From: Candidatus Sulfotelmatobacter sp. | Lineage (GTDB): Bacteria > Acidobacteriota > Terriglobia > Terriglobales > Acidobacteriaceae | Direction: 5' to 3' | Length of the DNA: 64,000 nucleotides | NCBI GenBank assembly: GCA_025462865.1 | Contig: JAOAPI010000145.1 | Location: 1 to 64,000 of the forward strand | In this document: one piece after another, positions 1-7,757 of the stretch | Layout of the letters: every line of letters begins with the position of its first letter | Numbering within the stretch: the first letter of the stretch is position 1 | The notes under the pieces: generated by a model | The model's database searches: none | What the model saw: the letters and a program-made list of their open reading frames with translations, nothing else | Told to the model about the DNA's origin: nothing | Translations under genes and position numbers: made by a program

Positions 1-892
1 TTTGTTCGAGGCCATGACGGCGGCCAAGTTCCCCGGCTGAGCCCGCCTCCATAAAAACGTCGTAATCATCGAAATGAGCGGTCCACCATTTGGCGGAATT
101 GTCGCGCGTGCCGTCCTGCTCGTAGATGTACGGCATGTTTTGTTCGCGAAAGGCGCCGTTGTGAAACCAGTCGTCGCCCATCCAGCCGTCGACCATGGGA
201 TTCATCGGCACCGCGACTTTCAATGCGGGATGAGGATTCACCAAGGCCATTAACGTCGTGAACCCGTCATAAGAAATGCCCAGCACTCCGACTTTGCCGT
301 TGCTCTCAGGAATATTTTTTACCAGCCAGTCGATGGTGTCGTAAGTGTCAGTGGCGTGATCGACTGGCGTCGGATTCAGCGGCCCGTGCAAAGGACGGGT
401 CATCACGTAGTCGCCTTCGGAACCGTACTTGCCGCGAACGTCCTGCACTACGCGGATGTAGCCGCCTTCCACGATCACCTCGGTCGGATTGTCATAACCG
501 TTCAAGATGGGGCCGAGATGAGCGCTGTTCGCGTGACTGGTTTGCGTCGTGGCGTTGTAAGGCGTTCGCGTCAGCAGGATTGGAGCGTTCCTGGCACCCT
601 TCGGCAGAACAATCACTGTGTGGAGCTTTACTCCGTCCCGCATGGGGATCATGACGTCTCGCTTGACATAGTCAAAGGCGTCGGTGACCGGTGTGAACTT
701 GGCAGGCGTCTCGCTCAAATCGGAAGCTGACGTAGGGGAAGCGCTCTGGCCGGCGCTCCGCTCTGGGAGAGACGTTAGGACGAGGAAAAATGAAATCAGA
801 AGAACGAAAAGATAAGACTTACTGCGACACGACCAAATACTTTTCCACGAACCGCTCAAGCAAACAAAAACATTATTTCTCCACTTCTCCAT
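1..892 (-). CDS. CocE/NonD family (X-Pro dipeptidyl-peptidase S15-like) hydrolase, C-terminus cut off by window edge
   Basis: The reading frame is open from an ATG at 892 down to base 1, so about 297 N-terminal residues are present and the rest lies outside the window. The N-terminus carries a hydrophobic export segment (SYLFVLLISFFLVLTSL, about residues 25-41), followed by an alpha/beta hydrolase. Recognisable motifs are LLTRTPYNA, a VVQDVRGKYGSEGDY stretch typical of CocE-type esterases and alpha-amino acid ester hydrolases, and the nucleophile elbow GISYDGF with Ser near residue 207. Family members hydrolyse acyl or ester bonds in dipeptides, beta-lactam acyl groups or esters; the substrate here cannot be told. 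It is divergent from the riboswitch-controlled operon that follows. The catalytic Asp and His fall beyond the edge. Confidence 0.85.
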   Translation of the reverse strand, partial: MEKWRNNVFVCLSGSWKSIWSCRSKSYLFVLLISFFLVLTSLPERSAGQSASPTSASDLSETPAKFTPVTDAFDYVKRDVMIPMRDGVKLHTVIVLPKGARNAPILLTRTPYNATTQTSHANSAHLGPILNGYDNPTEVIVEGGYIRVVQDVRGKYGSEGDYVMTRPLHGPLNPTPVDHATDTYDTIDWLVKNIPESNGKVGVLGISYDGFTTLMALVNPHPALKVAVPMNPMVDGWMGDDWFHNGAFREQNMPYIYEQDGTRDNSAKWWTAHFDDYDVFMEAGSAGELGRRHGLEQ

Positions 893-1040
893 GCTCACCT
901 CGCGAACAAAGAGTGTACTAATCGGGACCGCCAGGCACAAACTTTTCAAACCTTTTGCTGTTGCATCTACGAAACTGTTGACGAACCCCATCCTCCGTTG
1001 TAGCATTATTGAGAAGTTTGCCTTTCGGGGCAGACTTGGA

Positions 1041-1154
1041 ATTTCATGCAGAGTGGCTGAGGGACGAGCCCTATGACGCCACGGCAACCGGATCGGGATC
1101 ATATATCCCGACCGCCAGGTGCCAACTCCCGCCCGGAAACGGGGAACATGAGAT
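1041..1154 (+). promoter_or_regulatory. SAM-I (S-box) riboswitch aptamer
   Basis: The segment folds as the class I SAM aptamer. P1 pairs ATTTCATG (1041-1048) with CATGAGAT (1147-1154) with one G-U pair. P2 pairs GTGGC (1053-1057) with GCCAC (1078-1082) around the GGGACGAGCCCTATGAC core of a kink-turn. P3 begins in CGGCAACC and closes in GGTGCCAA with an extended GC-rich stem. P4 is CCCG...CGGG followed by GAACATGAG. Each junction piece (GAGGGA, GCCCTATGA, GGCAACC, GGTGCCAA) matches the family consensus. The family normally lowers expression of methionine, cysteine or SAM genes when SAM is high. Its target here is the threonine-synthase-like gene starting at 1291. Confidence 0.9.
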
Positions 1155-1186
1155 TCGGATGCGAAGCTTAGTCTTATTTGCATTCC

Positions 1187-1230
1187 GACCTCTTTTCCTT
1201 TTTTCCTGGAAAAAGAGGCCTTTGTATTTT
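1187..1230 (+). terminator. Probable riboswitch expression-platform terminator
   Basis: CCTCTTTTCC (1189-1198) can pair with GGAAAAAGAGG (1208-1218) with one bulged base, followed by CCTTTGTATTTT. The hairpin lies about 35 bases after the SAM-I aptamer, where an expression-platform terminator is expected. The T tract is interrupted, so termination may be weak. A second hairpin (CTCGCT...AGCGAG, about 1261-1282) sits just before the start codon at 1291 and could instead act on translation. Confidence 0.6.
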
Positions 1231-1290
1231 AGGGCGCTTTTTGGGGCTCGTCCCCAGTTGCTCGCTGCCTGAAAGAAAGCGAGTAACCTA

Positions 1291-2634
1291 ATGTCGAATC
1301 ACGACGCTCACTACGAATTGCGCTGCCGGGAGTGCGGACGAAGCTGGGGCAACCAGCCCCGCTCGATCTGCGACGAGTGTTTCTCTCCCCTGGAAATTAC
1401 CTACGATTACGACGCTGTCCGGGCTTCGCTGGCTCAGGGCTCAAGCGATAAGCCAAAATCCAGCAGAGAGCGCATCGCGCAACGGCCTCCAAACATGTGG
1501 CGCTACTCCGAATTGCTGCCGCTGCCCGAGGGGTTCGAACCCAGACTGCCGGTAGGGTTCACGCCGCTATTCGGGGCGCCGCGTCTTGCGCAGCATTTGG
1601 TGGGCAACACGAACGATGCGAAGGTTGCAGCGCAGAATCTTTACCTCAAGAATGACGCAGTGTGCTTGCCGACGCTGAGCTTTAAAGATCGCGTTGTGGC
1701 CGTGGCACTCGCACAGGCGCAAGCTTTTGGCTTCGATACGGTAGCCTGTTCGTCGACGGGTAATTTAGCCAATGCTGTGGCCGCGCACGCGGCTCGCCTC
1801 GGCCTGAAAGCCTGGATTTTCATTCCCTCCGATCTTGAACCGGCCAAAATCCTTGGTACACAAGTATTCGGGGCGAATGTTGTGCGCATCGCGGGCAACT
1901 ATGACCAGGTGAACCGGCTGTGCTCGCAGATCGCCGAAGAGCGCCGCTGGGGCTTCGTTAACGTGAACCTCCGGCCTTACTACGCCGAGGGATCGAAGAC
2001 GGTAGGCTTCGAAATCGCCGAGCAACTGGGCTGGCGTCTGCCGGATAACGTGGTCGTGCCTATGGCTGGTGGCTCCTTGATTACGAAAATCAAGAAGGCG
2101 TTCGATGAACTGGTAAAGCTCAATTTGGTCGAAGACAAACAGGTGAAATTCTTCGGCGCCCAGGCTACCGGATGCTCTCCGATTTCGACTGCCGTTAAGA
2201 CCGGCAGCTCTGAGATCGATCCACAGAAACCCGCGACCATTGCGCGCTCGCTCGCCATCGGCAATCCCGCCGACGGGCATTATGCCATCAAGACCATCAA
2301 GCAGAGCGGGGGATGGAGCGAGGATGTGAGCGATCCTGAAGTAATCGATTCGATCCGGCTGCTTGCAGCTACCGAAGGCATTTTCACGGAAACCGCCGGC
2401 GGCGTAACCGTAGGCACGGCGGGGAAGCTCTATCGCCAGGACCGCATTCTGCCCGAAGAAACAACCGTGTTGTGCATCACCGGAAATGGCCTGAAGACCA
2501 CCGACGTGCTGGCTGGCGTGTATGAGATCGAAAGGCCGATCGCGCCCAAGCTGGCCGAATTCGAGAAGTATCTGCGCGAAACACTGGACTCAGTCGAAGT
2601 CGCGAAAGAGGCGGCGACCCTAGTTGGAGCATAA
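1291..2634 (+). CDS. thrC: Threonine-synthase-like PLP enzyme with N-terminal zinc ribbon, SAM-riboswitch controlled
   Basis: The protein has 447 residues. An N-terminal zinc ribbon has Cys12, Cys15, Cys27 and Cys30 (RCREC, ICDEC). The fold-type II PLP domain follows, with the PLP lysine in PTLSFKDR (Lys132), the phosphate loop SSTGNLANAVAAHAA and a glycine-rich PMAGGSL segment. Threonine synthase converts O-phosphohomoserine to threonine, and the length fits the archaeal/actinobacterial type. The context argues for another use of that substrate: a SAM-I riboswitch lies upstream and a MoaD/ThiS-like sulfur carrier lies 116 bases downstream on the same strand. The loop reads STGNLANA where many true threonine synthases have STGNTSA. 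A homocysteine-forming enzyme is therefore a serious alternative. The fold is certain, the exact reaction is not. Confidence 0.85.
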   Translation: MSNHDAHYELRCRECGRSWGNQPRSICDECFSPLEITYDYDAVRASLAQGSSDKPKSSRERIAQRPPNMWRYSELLPLPEGFEPRLPVGFTPLFGAPRLAQHLVGNTNDAKVAAQNLYLKNDAVCLPTLSFKDRVVAVALAQAQAFGFDTVACSSTGNLANAVAAHAARLGLKAWIFIPSDLEPAKILGTQVFGANVVRIAGNYDQVNRLCSQIAEERRWGFVNVNLRPYYAEGSKTVGFEIAEQLGWRLPDNVVVPMAGGSLITKIKKAFDELVKLNLVEDKQVKFFGAQATGCSPISTAVKTGSSEIDPQKPATIARSLAIGNPADGHYAIKTIKQSGGWSEDVSDPEVIDSIRLLAATEGIFTETAGGVTVGTAGKLYRQDRILPEETTVLCITGNGLKTTDVLAGVYEIERPIAPKLAEFEKYLRETLDSVEVAKEAATLVGA

Positions 2635-2684
2635 AAGCTGCACCAGTTTGACCTCCGTTCGTTCGAGCTCGTTCGTTTAGAAAA

Positions 2685-2739
2685 GGCGCGGCTTCAAGCC
2701 GCGCCGCAAAAGCCACCCCTACGAGCGGCTTCAGCCGCT
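2685..2739. repeat. Two-hairpin palindromic repeat between thrC-like and moaD-like genes
   Basis: Two inverted repeats lie 18 bases apart. GGCGCGGCTT/AAGCCGCGCC (2685-2705) is a perfect 10-base stem with a one-base centre. AGCGGCT/AGCCGCT (2724-2739) is a perfect 7-base stem. There is no T tract, so a simple terminator is unlikely. The paired-hairpin layout resembles REP-type dispersed elements, and other two-hairpin units occur in this window. Confidence 0.7.
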
Positions 2740-2750
2740 GAGGTACTCTG

Positions 2751-3032
2751 ATGGCGATTACCGTACACATCCCGACCGCATTGCGCCGGCACACCGCAGG
2801 CGTCAACTCAATCGCTTGCGCCGCGTCGAATCTGGAAGAACTGTTCTCCGTTCTCGATGAGAAGTTTCCAGAACTAAAACCGCATCTTCGCGATGACGCT
2901 GGACAGATTCGCCGCTTTCTCAACATCTACGTGAATGAGGAAGACATCCGCTTTCTGGGAGGCCCCAGCTACACCTTTCAGGAGGGAGATGAAGTATTGC
3001 TTGTGCCCTCGATCGCAGGCGGAACCAGTTAG
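2751..3032 (+). CDS. MoaD/ThiS-family ubiquitin-like sulfur carrier protein with masked GG terminus
   Basis: This 93-residue protein has the beta-grasp pattern of MoaD, ThiS and CysO, including the late stretch EGDEVLLVPSIAGG. Such proteins are adenylated at a C-terminal Gly-Gly, converted to a thiocarboxylate and used as sulfur donors. Here the chain ends GG-TS, so two residues would have to be removed first, as JAMM-type peptidases do for some sulfur carriers (QbsE, HcyS). No such peptidase, and no MoeB/ThiF-type activator, is in the window. Its length equals that of mycobacterial CysO. It follows the SAM-riboswitch-controlled PLP enzyme and is probably co-transcribed with it, which suggests it supplies sulfur to that enzyme. 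It is unlikely to be a molybdopterin subunit, since no other moa genes are nearby. Confidence 0.85.
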   Translation: MAITVHIPTALRRHTAGVNSIACAASNLEELFSVLDEKFPELKPHLRDDAGQIRRFLNIYVNEEDIRFLGGPSYTFQEGDEVLLVPSIAGGTS

Positions 3033-3066
3033 TTAGATCCTCAATAGTCCTGCGGGAACCCCAAAT

Positions 3067-3114
3067 TTGCAATCTGCTAACGCTGTGCTTATAATCTAAC
3101 TAACTGGTTAATTA
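3067..3114 (+). promoter_or_regulatory. Sigma-70-type promoter with overlapping TetR operator
   Basis: TTGCAA (3067-3072) and a perfect TATAAT (3090-3095) are separated by 17 bases. An 18-base inverted repeat, TAACTAACTGGTTAATTA with flanking T (3097-3114), has 7 of 8 half-site pairs matched around a TG centre and covers the expected transcription start. The regulator starts at 3119, only five bases further on. This is the layout expected for autorepression by the TetR protein encoded next. Confidence 0.8.
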
Positions 3115-3118
3115 ACCT

Positions 3119-3853
3119 ATGCCCTCCCGCTCTAGTGCCCGGCAAGCTCCGCGGCTCGGTTCGCGAGGCCAGCCGGAGGAGAGCCGCGCTGCCATACTCC
3201 GGGCGGCCGCAAAAGAGTTTTCCGAACACGGCATTGCCGGAGCGCGCACCGACGCGATTGCGCGCGCTGCCCGTGTGAACAAGGCCCTGCTTTATTACTA
3301 CTTCAAGGACAAGGAGACGCTCTACGGCGCGGTCCTCGACTTCGCATTTTCTGGGATGAAGACAACGATGTTCCAAGTGCTCGACAGTGAAATGCCGCCG
3401 CGAGAAAAGATCATGGCTTATGCCGGGGCTTATTTCGATTTCATCGCCTCGAACCAGATTTACCCCAAGCTCATGCAGCGCGAAATGATGCGGGCACGGG
3501 AAGGCCATTCAGAGCATATCGACAGACTCGTGAAGACCTACTTTCAGCCGCTATACCGGCGAGTCGGCGAGTTGTTGCAAAAAGGAATCTCGGAAGGCAA
3601 GTTCCGCAAAGTAGATCCTGCCCATTTCGTTCCTTCCATGGTGGCAATGATTGTCTTCTACTTCAACAGCGCGCCCGTGATGCAGCGAATCGTGCGCTTC
3701 AATCCGCTGGCGCCGGAGCGAATCGCCGAGCGGCGGGCCGCGGTTCTGGACTTTATCTCCGCAGCACTGTTTGAAGCCCCCGGCGCTGATCGAGCAGTTC
3801 GTCCTCCAGTAGCTCGCCGCCCAGCGGCTCGACAATCAGGAGCACGCCAATGA
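3119..3853 (+). CDS. TetR/AcrR family transcriptional repressor of the efflux operon
   Basis: The protein has 244 residues. The N-terminal helix-turn-helix region is typical of TetR (ILRAAAKEFSEHGIAGARTD..., then NKALLYYYFKDKETLY at about residues 58-73). The rest is an all-alpha ligand-binding domain, and the Arg/Ala-rich tail looks disordered. It is the first gene of a four-gene operon whose stop and start codons overlap (ATGA at 3850). The order regulator, HlyD-type protein, ABC ATPase, ABC-2 permease resembles the E. coli cecR-ybhGFSR locus, with a single permease here. It presumably represses its own operon until a toxic ligand binds. The ligand cannot be read from sequence. Confidence 0.92.
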   Translation: MPSRSSARQAPRLGSRGQPEESRAAILRAAAKEFSEHGIAGARTDAIARAARVNKALLYYYFKDKETLYGAVLDFAFSGMKTTMFQVLDSEMPPREKIMAYAGAYFDFIASNQIYPKLMQREMMRAREGHSEHIDRLVKTYFQPLYRRVGELLQKGISEGKFRKVDPAHFVPSMVAMIVFYFNSAPVMQRIVRFNPLAPERIAERRAAVLDFISAALFEAPGADRAVRPPVARRPAARQSGARQ

Positions 3854-4950
3854 GCGCTCGCAACCGGTTCTTCATTCTTCTCGGCATCATCTTCGTAATA
3901 TCGCTGGTCTACTACGTATTCTCCTCGGACCATTCCAAAGACCTGGTGCTGATTGGCACGGTTGACTCCAATCAGGTAATCGTTAGCGCGCAGGTGGGAG
4001 GCCGCATCCAGAAACTTCTGGTTGACGAAGGAACGCCAGTGAAGGCGGGGGACTTGATTGCCGTACTCGATCCTTCCGAACTGCAGACGCAGGAGGCGGC
4101 TGCCGCAGCTACCATTACGAGCCTGCAGCATAAAGTCTCCGAGACGCAGCACACCGAACAGTCCACATTAGGCGCAACTTCGAGCGATGTGGCAAATGCG
4201 CGAGCCAAGCTTTCTTCCGCGAGAGCGCAACTCCTTCAAGCAAAGGCCACGCTGGACCGCACCGAGAGCGACAGCCGCCGCATGATCGAACTGGCGAAGG
4301 AGGGCGTGGCCTCTGATCAAGATCGAGTGCAGGCCGAGACCAACTTAGAGGCGGCGCAAGCGACTCTGCAGGCCCAGCAGGAGTTGGTGAAAGCGGCGGA
4401 AGCCGATTTGAACGCTGCCATTGCGCGAACTCAACAGGCTAATGCGGCAAAGAGCACGGTGCAATCCACTCAGGCTGATCTCAAGAACGCGGTAGCGCAA
4501 AAGAATCAGGCGGCTGTCCGGCTGGGCTACACGAATATCTATGCGCCGGTGACCGGAACGGTATCGGTGCGAGCTGCGCGGCAGGGAGAAGTGATCAATA
4601 TTGGCGTGCCCATCGTGACTATCGTTGATCTGACCGACACGTGGGCACGCGTAGCAATCCCGGAAACGTATGCCGACCATATCGGATACGGGGACGTGCT
4701 GCGTGTCCGACTCCCGGGCGGAACGATCACAAGCGGCAAAGTTTTCTTCAAAGGGGTTGAGGGCGACTTTGCCACGCAACGCGATGTGAGCCGTCGCAAG
4801 CGGGATATCAAGACCATCGTGCTGAAGGTAAGGTTGGACAATCCGAAAGGCGCATTTGTGCCGGGAATCACCGCCGAGGTACTAGTTTCGCCAGCACAGA
4901 TAAAAGGCGAGACCAATCCCCGGAACGCTGCCGTAACGGGGCAACAATGA
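3850..4950 (+). CDS. HlyD/EmrA-type membrane fusion protein of an ABC efflux system
   Basis: The protein has 366 residues. One N-terminal membrane anchor (FFILLGIIFVISLVYYVF) is followed by a biotinyl-lipoyl-like half-motif (VGGRIQKLLVDEGTPVKAGD), a long Ala/Gln/Glu-rich coiled-coil hairpin (about residues 75-215), the returning lipoyl half and a beta-barrel domain (TNIYAPVTGTVSV). Such periplasmic adaptors join an inner-membrane pump to an outer-membrane channel. It overlaps the regulator by four bases and the downstream ATPase by four bases, so translation is probably coupled. It most resembles YbhG-type adaptors. No outer-membrane TolC partner is encoded here. Confidence 0.92.
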   Translation: MSARNRFFILLGIIFVISLVYYVFSSDHSKDLVLIGTVDSNQVIVSAQVGGRIQKLLVDEGTPVKAGDLIAVLDPSELQTQEAAAAATITSLQHKVSETQHTEQSTLGATSSDVANARAKLSSARAQLLQAKATLDRTESDSRRMIELAKEGVASDQDRVQAETNLEAAQATLQAQQELVKAAEADLNAAIARTQQANAAKSTVQSTQADLKNAVAQKNQAAVRLGYTNIYAPVTGTVSVRAARQGEVINIGVPIVTIVDLTDTWARVAIPETYADHIGYGDVLRVRLPGGTITSGKVFFKGVEGDFATQRDVSRRKRDIKTIVLKVRLDNPKGAFVPGITAEVLVSPAQIKGETNPRNAAVTGQQ

Positions 4951-5996
4951 TGCCAAACCCAACCGCCGAACAAAACAGCGGCACGGCTGCCTTGGAAACG
5001 CATCATGCCATCGAGGTCGAGCACATCGTCAAGAAGTACGGCGACTTCACCGCAGTTGACGACATTTCATTCAATGTTAAAGACGGCGAAATCTTCGGCT
5101 TGCTCGGGCCCAACGGCGCCGGTAAGTCGACGCTAATCCGCATGATGACCACGCTGATTCCAATTACGGCGGGACGTGCGCTGATTGGAGGCCAAGATGT
5201 CGCCAGGGATCCGGACTCGGCTAGGCGAATGATCGGAGTGATTCCGCAGGCGCTGACCAGCGATCTGGATCTGACAGTGGAAGAGAATCTGAACATTTAC
5301 GCCAAGCTCTACGACGTGCCCGCCAAAGAAAGAAAACGTTCGATCGAAGAGTTGCTGGGACTGGTGGATCTGACCAAGTGGCGCGACGCGCAGACCAAGA
5401 CGCTCTCCGGCGGCATGAGGCGGCGTTTGGAGATTGCGCGCGGGCTGGTACATCATCCTAAAATCTTTTTTCTCGATGAGCCCACCACGGGGCTGGATCC
5501 GGTCTCGCGCGTTGCCGTATGGGAGATGCTAGGCAATATCAAGAGCCAGCGGCAACTCACCATTCTGATTACAACGCATTACATGGACGAGGCCGATCGG
5601 CTTTGCGACCGGATCGCTATCGTCGATCACGGCAAGTTGGTCGCGCTCGATACTCCCATGGCATTGAAGGCGAGCGTGCCCGGGTCGAACGTGATTGAAG
5701 TTCAGTTCGAAAATCCTCCAGAGGACTGGGAGAAACGCCTGCATACACTCGATGATGTCACCTCCGTTCAGCACGAAGGCGCAGGGATGTATCGAGTCCT
5801 CACCGGTAGCGGTTCGCGCACCACCACCGAATTAGTTGAGATGGCCGTACAGGCTGGCGTTGCGGTGAAGTCGTTGTCGGTGCAGAACACCACGCTCGAC
5901 GACGTATTCGTGCACTATACCGGGCGGCAATTGCGCGATGAACTGCAAAAAGCCTACACATTCGTGATGCCGCAACGGCCGGGGCTGCAGCCATGA
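4947..5996 (+). CDS. ABC transporter ATP-binding protein (YbhF/DrrA-type)
   Basis: The 349-residue protein holds a single nucleotide-binding domain: Walker A GPNGAGKST (about residues 54-62), signature LSGGMRRRLEIARGL, Walker B KIFFLDEPTTGLDP and the H-loop TTHYMDEAD. The C-terminal 100 residues form the regulatory extension common in drug-export ATPases. It powers the ABC-2 permease encoded immediately after it, with a four-base overlap. E. coli YbhF has two such domains in tandem; this protein has one and would have to dimerise. Multidrug or lipid export is the family expectation, and the substrate is not known. Confidence 0.94.
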   Translation: MMPNPTAEQNSGTAALETHHAIEVEHIVKKYGDFTAVDDISFNVKDGEIFGLLGPNGAGKSTLIRMMTTLIPITAGRALIGGQDVARDPDSARRMIGVIPQALTSDLDLTVEENLNIYAKLYDVPAKERKRSIEELLGLVDLTKWRDAQTKTLSGGMRRRLEIARGLVHHPKIFFLDEPTTGLDPVSRVAVWEMLGNIKSQRQLTILITTHYMDEADRLCDRIAIVDHGKLVALDTPMALKASVPGSNVIEVQFENPPEDWEKRLHTLDDVTSVQHEGAGMYRVLTGSGSRTTTELVEMAVQAGVAVKSLSVQNTTLDDVFVHYTGRQLRDELQKAYTFVMPQRPGLQP

Positions 5997-7105
5997 ACCG
6001 GATGATGGCCATTGTAGAGCGCGAAATGCGCAAATTCTTTCGTTCCCCGGCACTGTTACTAGCGTCGATGATTTTTCCACTGGTGCAACTTATTATTCTG
6101 GGCAACGCCTTCGGCGGCAAGATTCGCGATGCGCGCCTGGCCATTGTCGATCAGGATGGAGGCACGCAGGCTCTGAAGATTCGCGAGGCCTTCGATTCAG
6201 TTCGATCAAACATCCGCACCTTCGTTCCGGTTTACTACGACAACGAAAAGAAAGCTGTGGAAGACGTTCGCAACGGCAAACTGGAAGGTGCGGTAATTAT
6301 CCCACCGCAATTTTCCCGTCGCGTCTATGAGGAAAACCATCCGCAAATTGCGTTGGTCGTGGACAACAGCGACAACTTCATGAGCTCGGCATTGGAAGCC
6401 GAACTCACCGACCTGACGCGGGCGCTGAACCAGCCCACAATCGAGCCGCGCATATTGCAGCAAACGGCGCTCGAGATCGTGGAACTCTATCCCTATATCG
6501 AATACATGAAATATCTGCTGCCCGGGTCACTGACGCTCGCCATGTTTGTTTCAGTCATGATCGGCGGCGGAATGCTTTACATAGACGACAAGGCGCGCGG
6601 CGTGCACGAGGGTTACCTGGTCACTCCCATCACGAAACTTGAACTGGTGCTGGGACTCAATATGGCCGGGGCCATCAAGGCGGTTATGACCGGTGTCACT
6701 ATCTGTGTGATCGGCTCGCTGATCTCTGGCGTCAGCACGATTTTCAATCCGGTCACAATTCTTGGTTTGCTGGTGATGATCGTCCTCACATCGATTGCTT
6801 TCAACACGATGATGTTTTTGCTGATGGTACGCATCGAAGATCCTTTGGTGCCACGAGCGATGTTCGGCATTCTGAACACACTGCTGTTTTTTCCCAGCGG
6901 CTCCATCTATCCGATCCAGGCCTTTCCTCCGTGGTTGCGGGCCATCGCCAGAGTTGATCCCTTTACCTACGCCGTTGACGGCTTCAAGTGCTTGCTGCTG
7001 AAAGAGACGACATTGGGAGCGGTGTGGGGCGACATGCTGTTTCTTTCACTTTTCGCAGCGGTGACTCTCGGAATCGCAATCCCGTTGTTTAAGCGCACGC
7101 TGTAA
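5993..7105 (+). CDS. ABC-2 type transporter permease (YbhR/YhhJ-like)
   Basis: The 370-residue protein has an N-terminal membrane helix (LLLASMIFPLVQLIILGNAF), a roughly 150-residue periplasmic domain and five further hydrophobic segments, including the ABC-2 region ILNTLLFFPSGSIYPIQAFPPWLR. This is the standard export permease layout. It is the last gene of the operon and overlaps the ATPase gene by four bases. A small hairpin with CGGCG/CGCCG arms follows the stop codon but lacks a T tract. Confidence 0.92.
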   Translation: MNRMMAIVEREMRKFFRSPALLLASMIFPLVQLIILGNAFGGKIRDARLAIVDQDGGTQALKIREAFDSVRSNIRTFVPVYYDNEKKAVEDVRNGKLEGAVIIPPQFSRRVYEENHPQIALVVDNSDNFMSSALEAELTDLTRALNQPTIEPRILQQTALEIVELYPYIEYMKYLLPGSLTLAMFVSVMIGGGMLYIDDKARGVHEGYLVTPITKLELVLGLNMAGAIKAVMTGVTICVIGSLISGVSTIFNPVTILGLLVMIVLTSIAFNTMMFLLMVRIEDPLVPRAMFGILNTLLFFPSGSIYPIQAFPPWLRAIARVDPFTYAVDGFKCLLLKETTLGAVWGDMLFLSLFAAVTLGIAIPLFKRTL

Positions 7106-7242
7106 CTGACTTCGGCGGAAAGTCGCCGAGAGCGGACCGGCTATCCGATTCCGTGCGGTACTTGCTACTATTTGCGTGCGGGCGTGGAGAATCTTTCCTG
7201 GAACTTTTGAGTTGCAGCCCGAGTCCGTTATTCTAGACAGTG

Positions 7243-7701
7243 ATGACTTTACTGGACGCCAAAGAATATCACCCGGAGAAAGAGCGGCAGAAGAGAGGCC
7301 GCATTATTTCGGTAATCGTTCTGATTGTGTTTCTGGCCATCGTTGGTTGGTGGAACCGCTTCTGGCCGGAAAAACGCGTGGCAGAGAAATTCTTTTCTGC
7401 GCTACAGAAGCAAGATTTTGAAACGGCGTACGGAATCTACTATCACGATCCTGATTGGAAGCAGCATCCGCAGAATCACGCCCAGTATCCTTTCAATGAA
7501 TTTCGGCAGGACTGGGGTCCGGGCGGCCAGTGGGGCATTGTGAAGAGCTACAAGATTTACGGCACCAGTAATTGCCCCAAGGGTGGAACTGGCGTCGTTG
7601 TTGACGCGGTTGTGAATGACCGAGCCCAACATGCGCAGTTGTACGTGGATAAGACCGATAAGACCATCAGCACGCCGCCCTGCGACTTGGAATTTCACTA
7701 G
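7243..7701 (+). CDS. Membrane-anchored protein of unknown function
   Basis: About 152 residues. After a short basic N-terminus, one hydrophobic helix (ISVIVLIVFLAIVGWW) anchors the protein, and a soluble domain of about 115 residues follows, rich in Tyr, Asp and Pro (AYGIYYHDPDWKQHPQ). Late Cys residues (SNCPKGG, PPCDLE) could form a disulfide outside the cytoplasm. The segment beginning VAEKFFSALQKQDFETAY resembles the first helix of NTF2- or DUF4440-like folds, but I do not recognise a family. A GTG lies directly before the ATG chosen as start. A possible promoter (TTGAGT, 16 bases, TATTCT) places the transcript start almost on the start codon. Confidence 0.7.
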   Translation: MTLLDAKEYHPEKERQKRGRIISVIVLIVFLAIVGWWNRFWPEKRVAEKFFSALQKQDFETAYGIYYHDPDWKQHPQNHAQYPFNEFRQDWGPGGQWGIVKSYKIYGTSNCPKGGTGVVVDAVVNDRAQHAQLYVDKTDKTISTPPCDLEFH

Positions 7702-7757
7702 GGCAAACTCAGGACAGGTATTCAACGGCGGAGCGGATTCGTGAGAGATAACGGTTT

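Noticed and set aside
1009..1272. An 87-codon plus-strand reading frame before thrC
   Set aside because: It covers the SAM-I aptamer and terminator hairpin, and its translation has no protein-like pattern.
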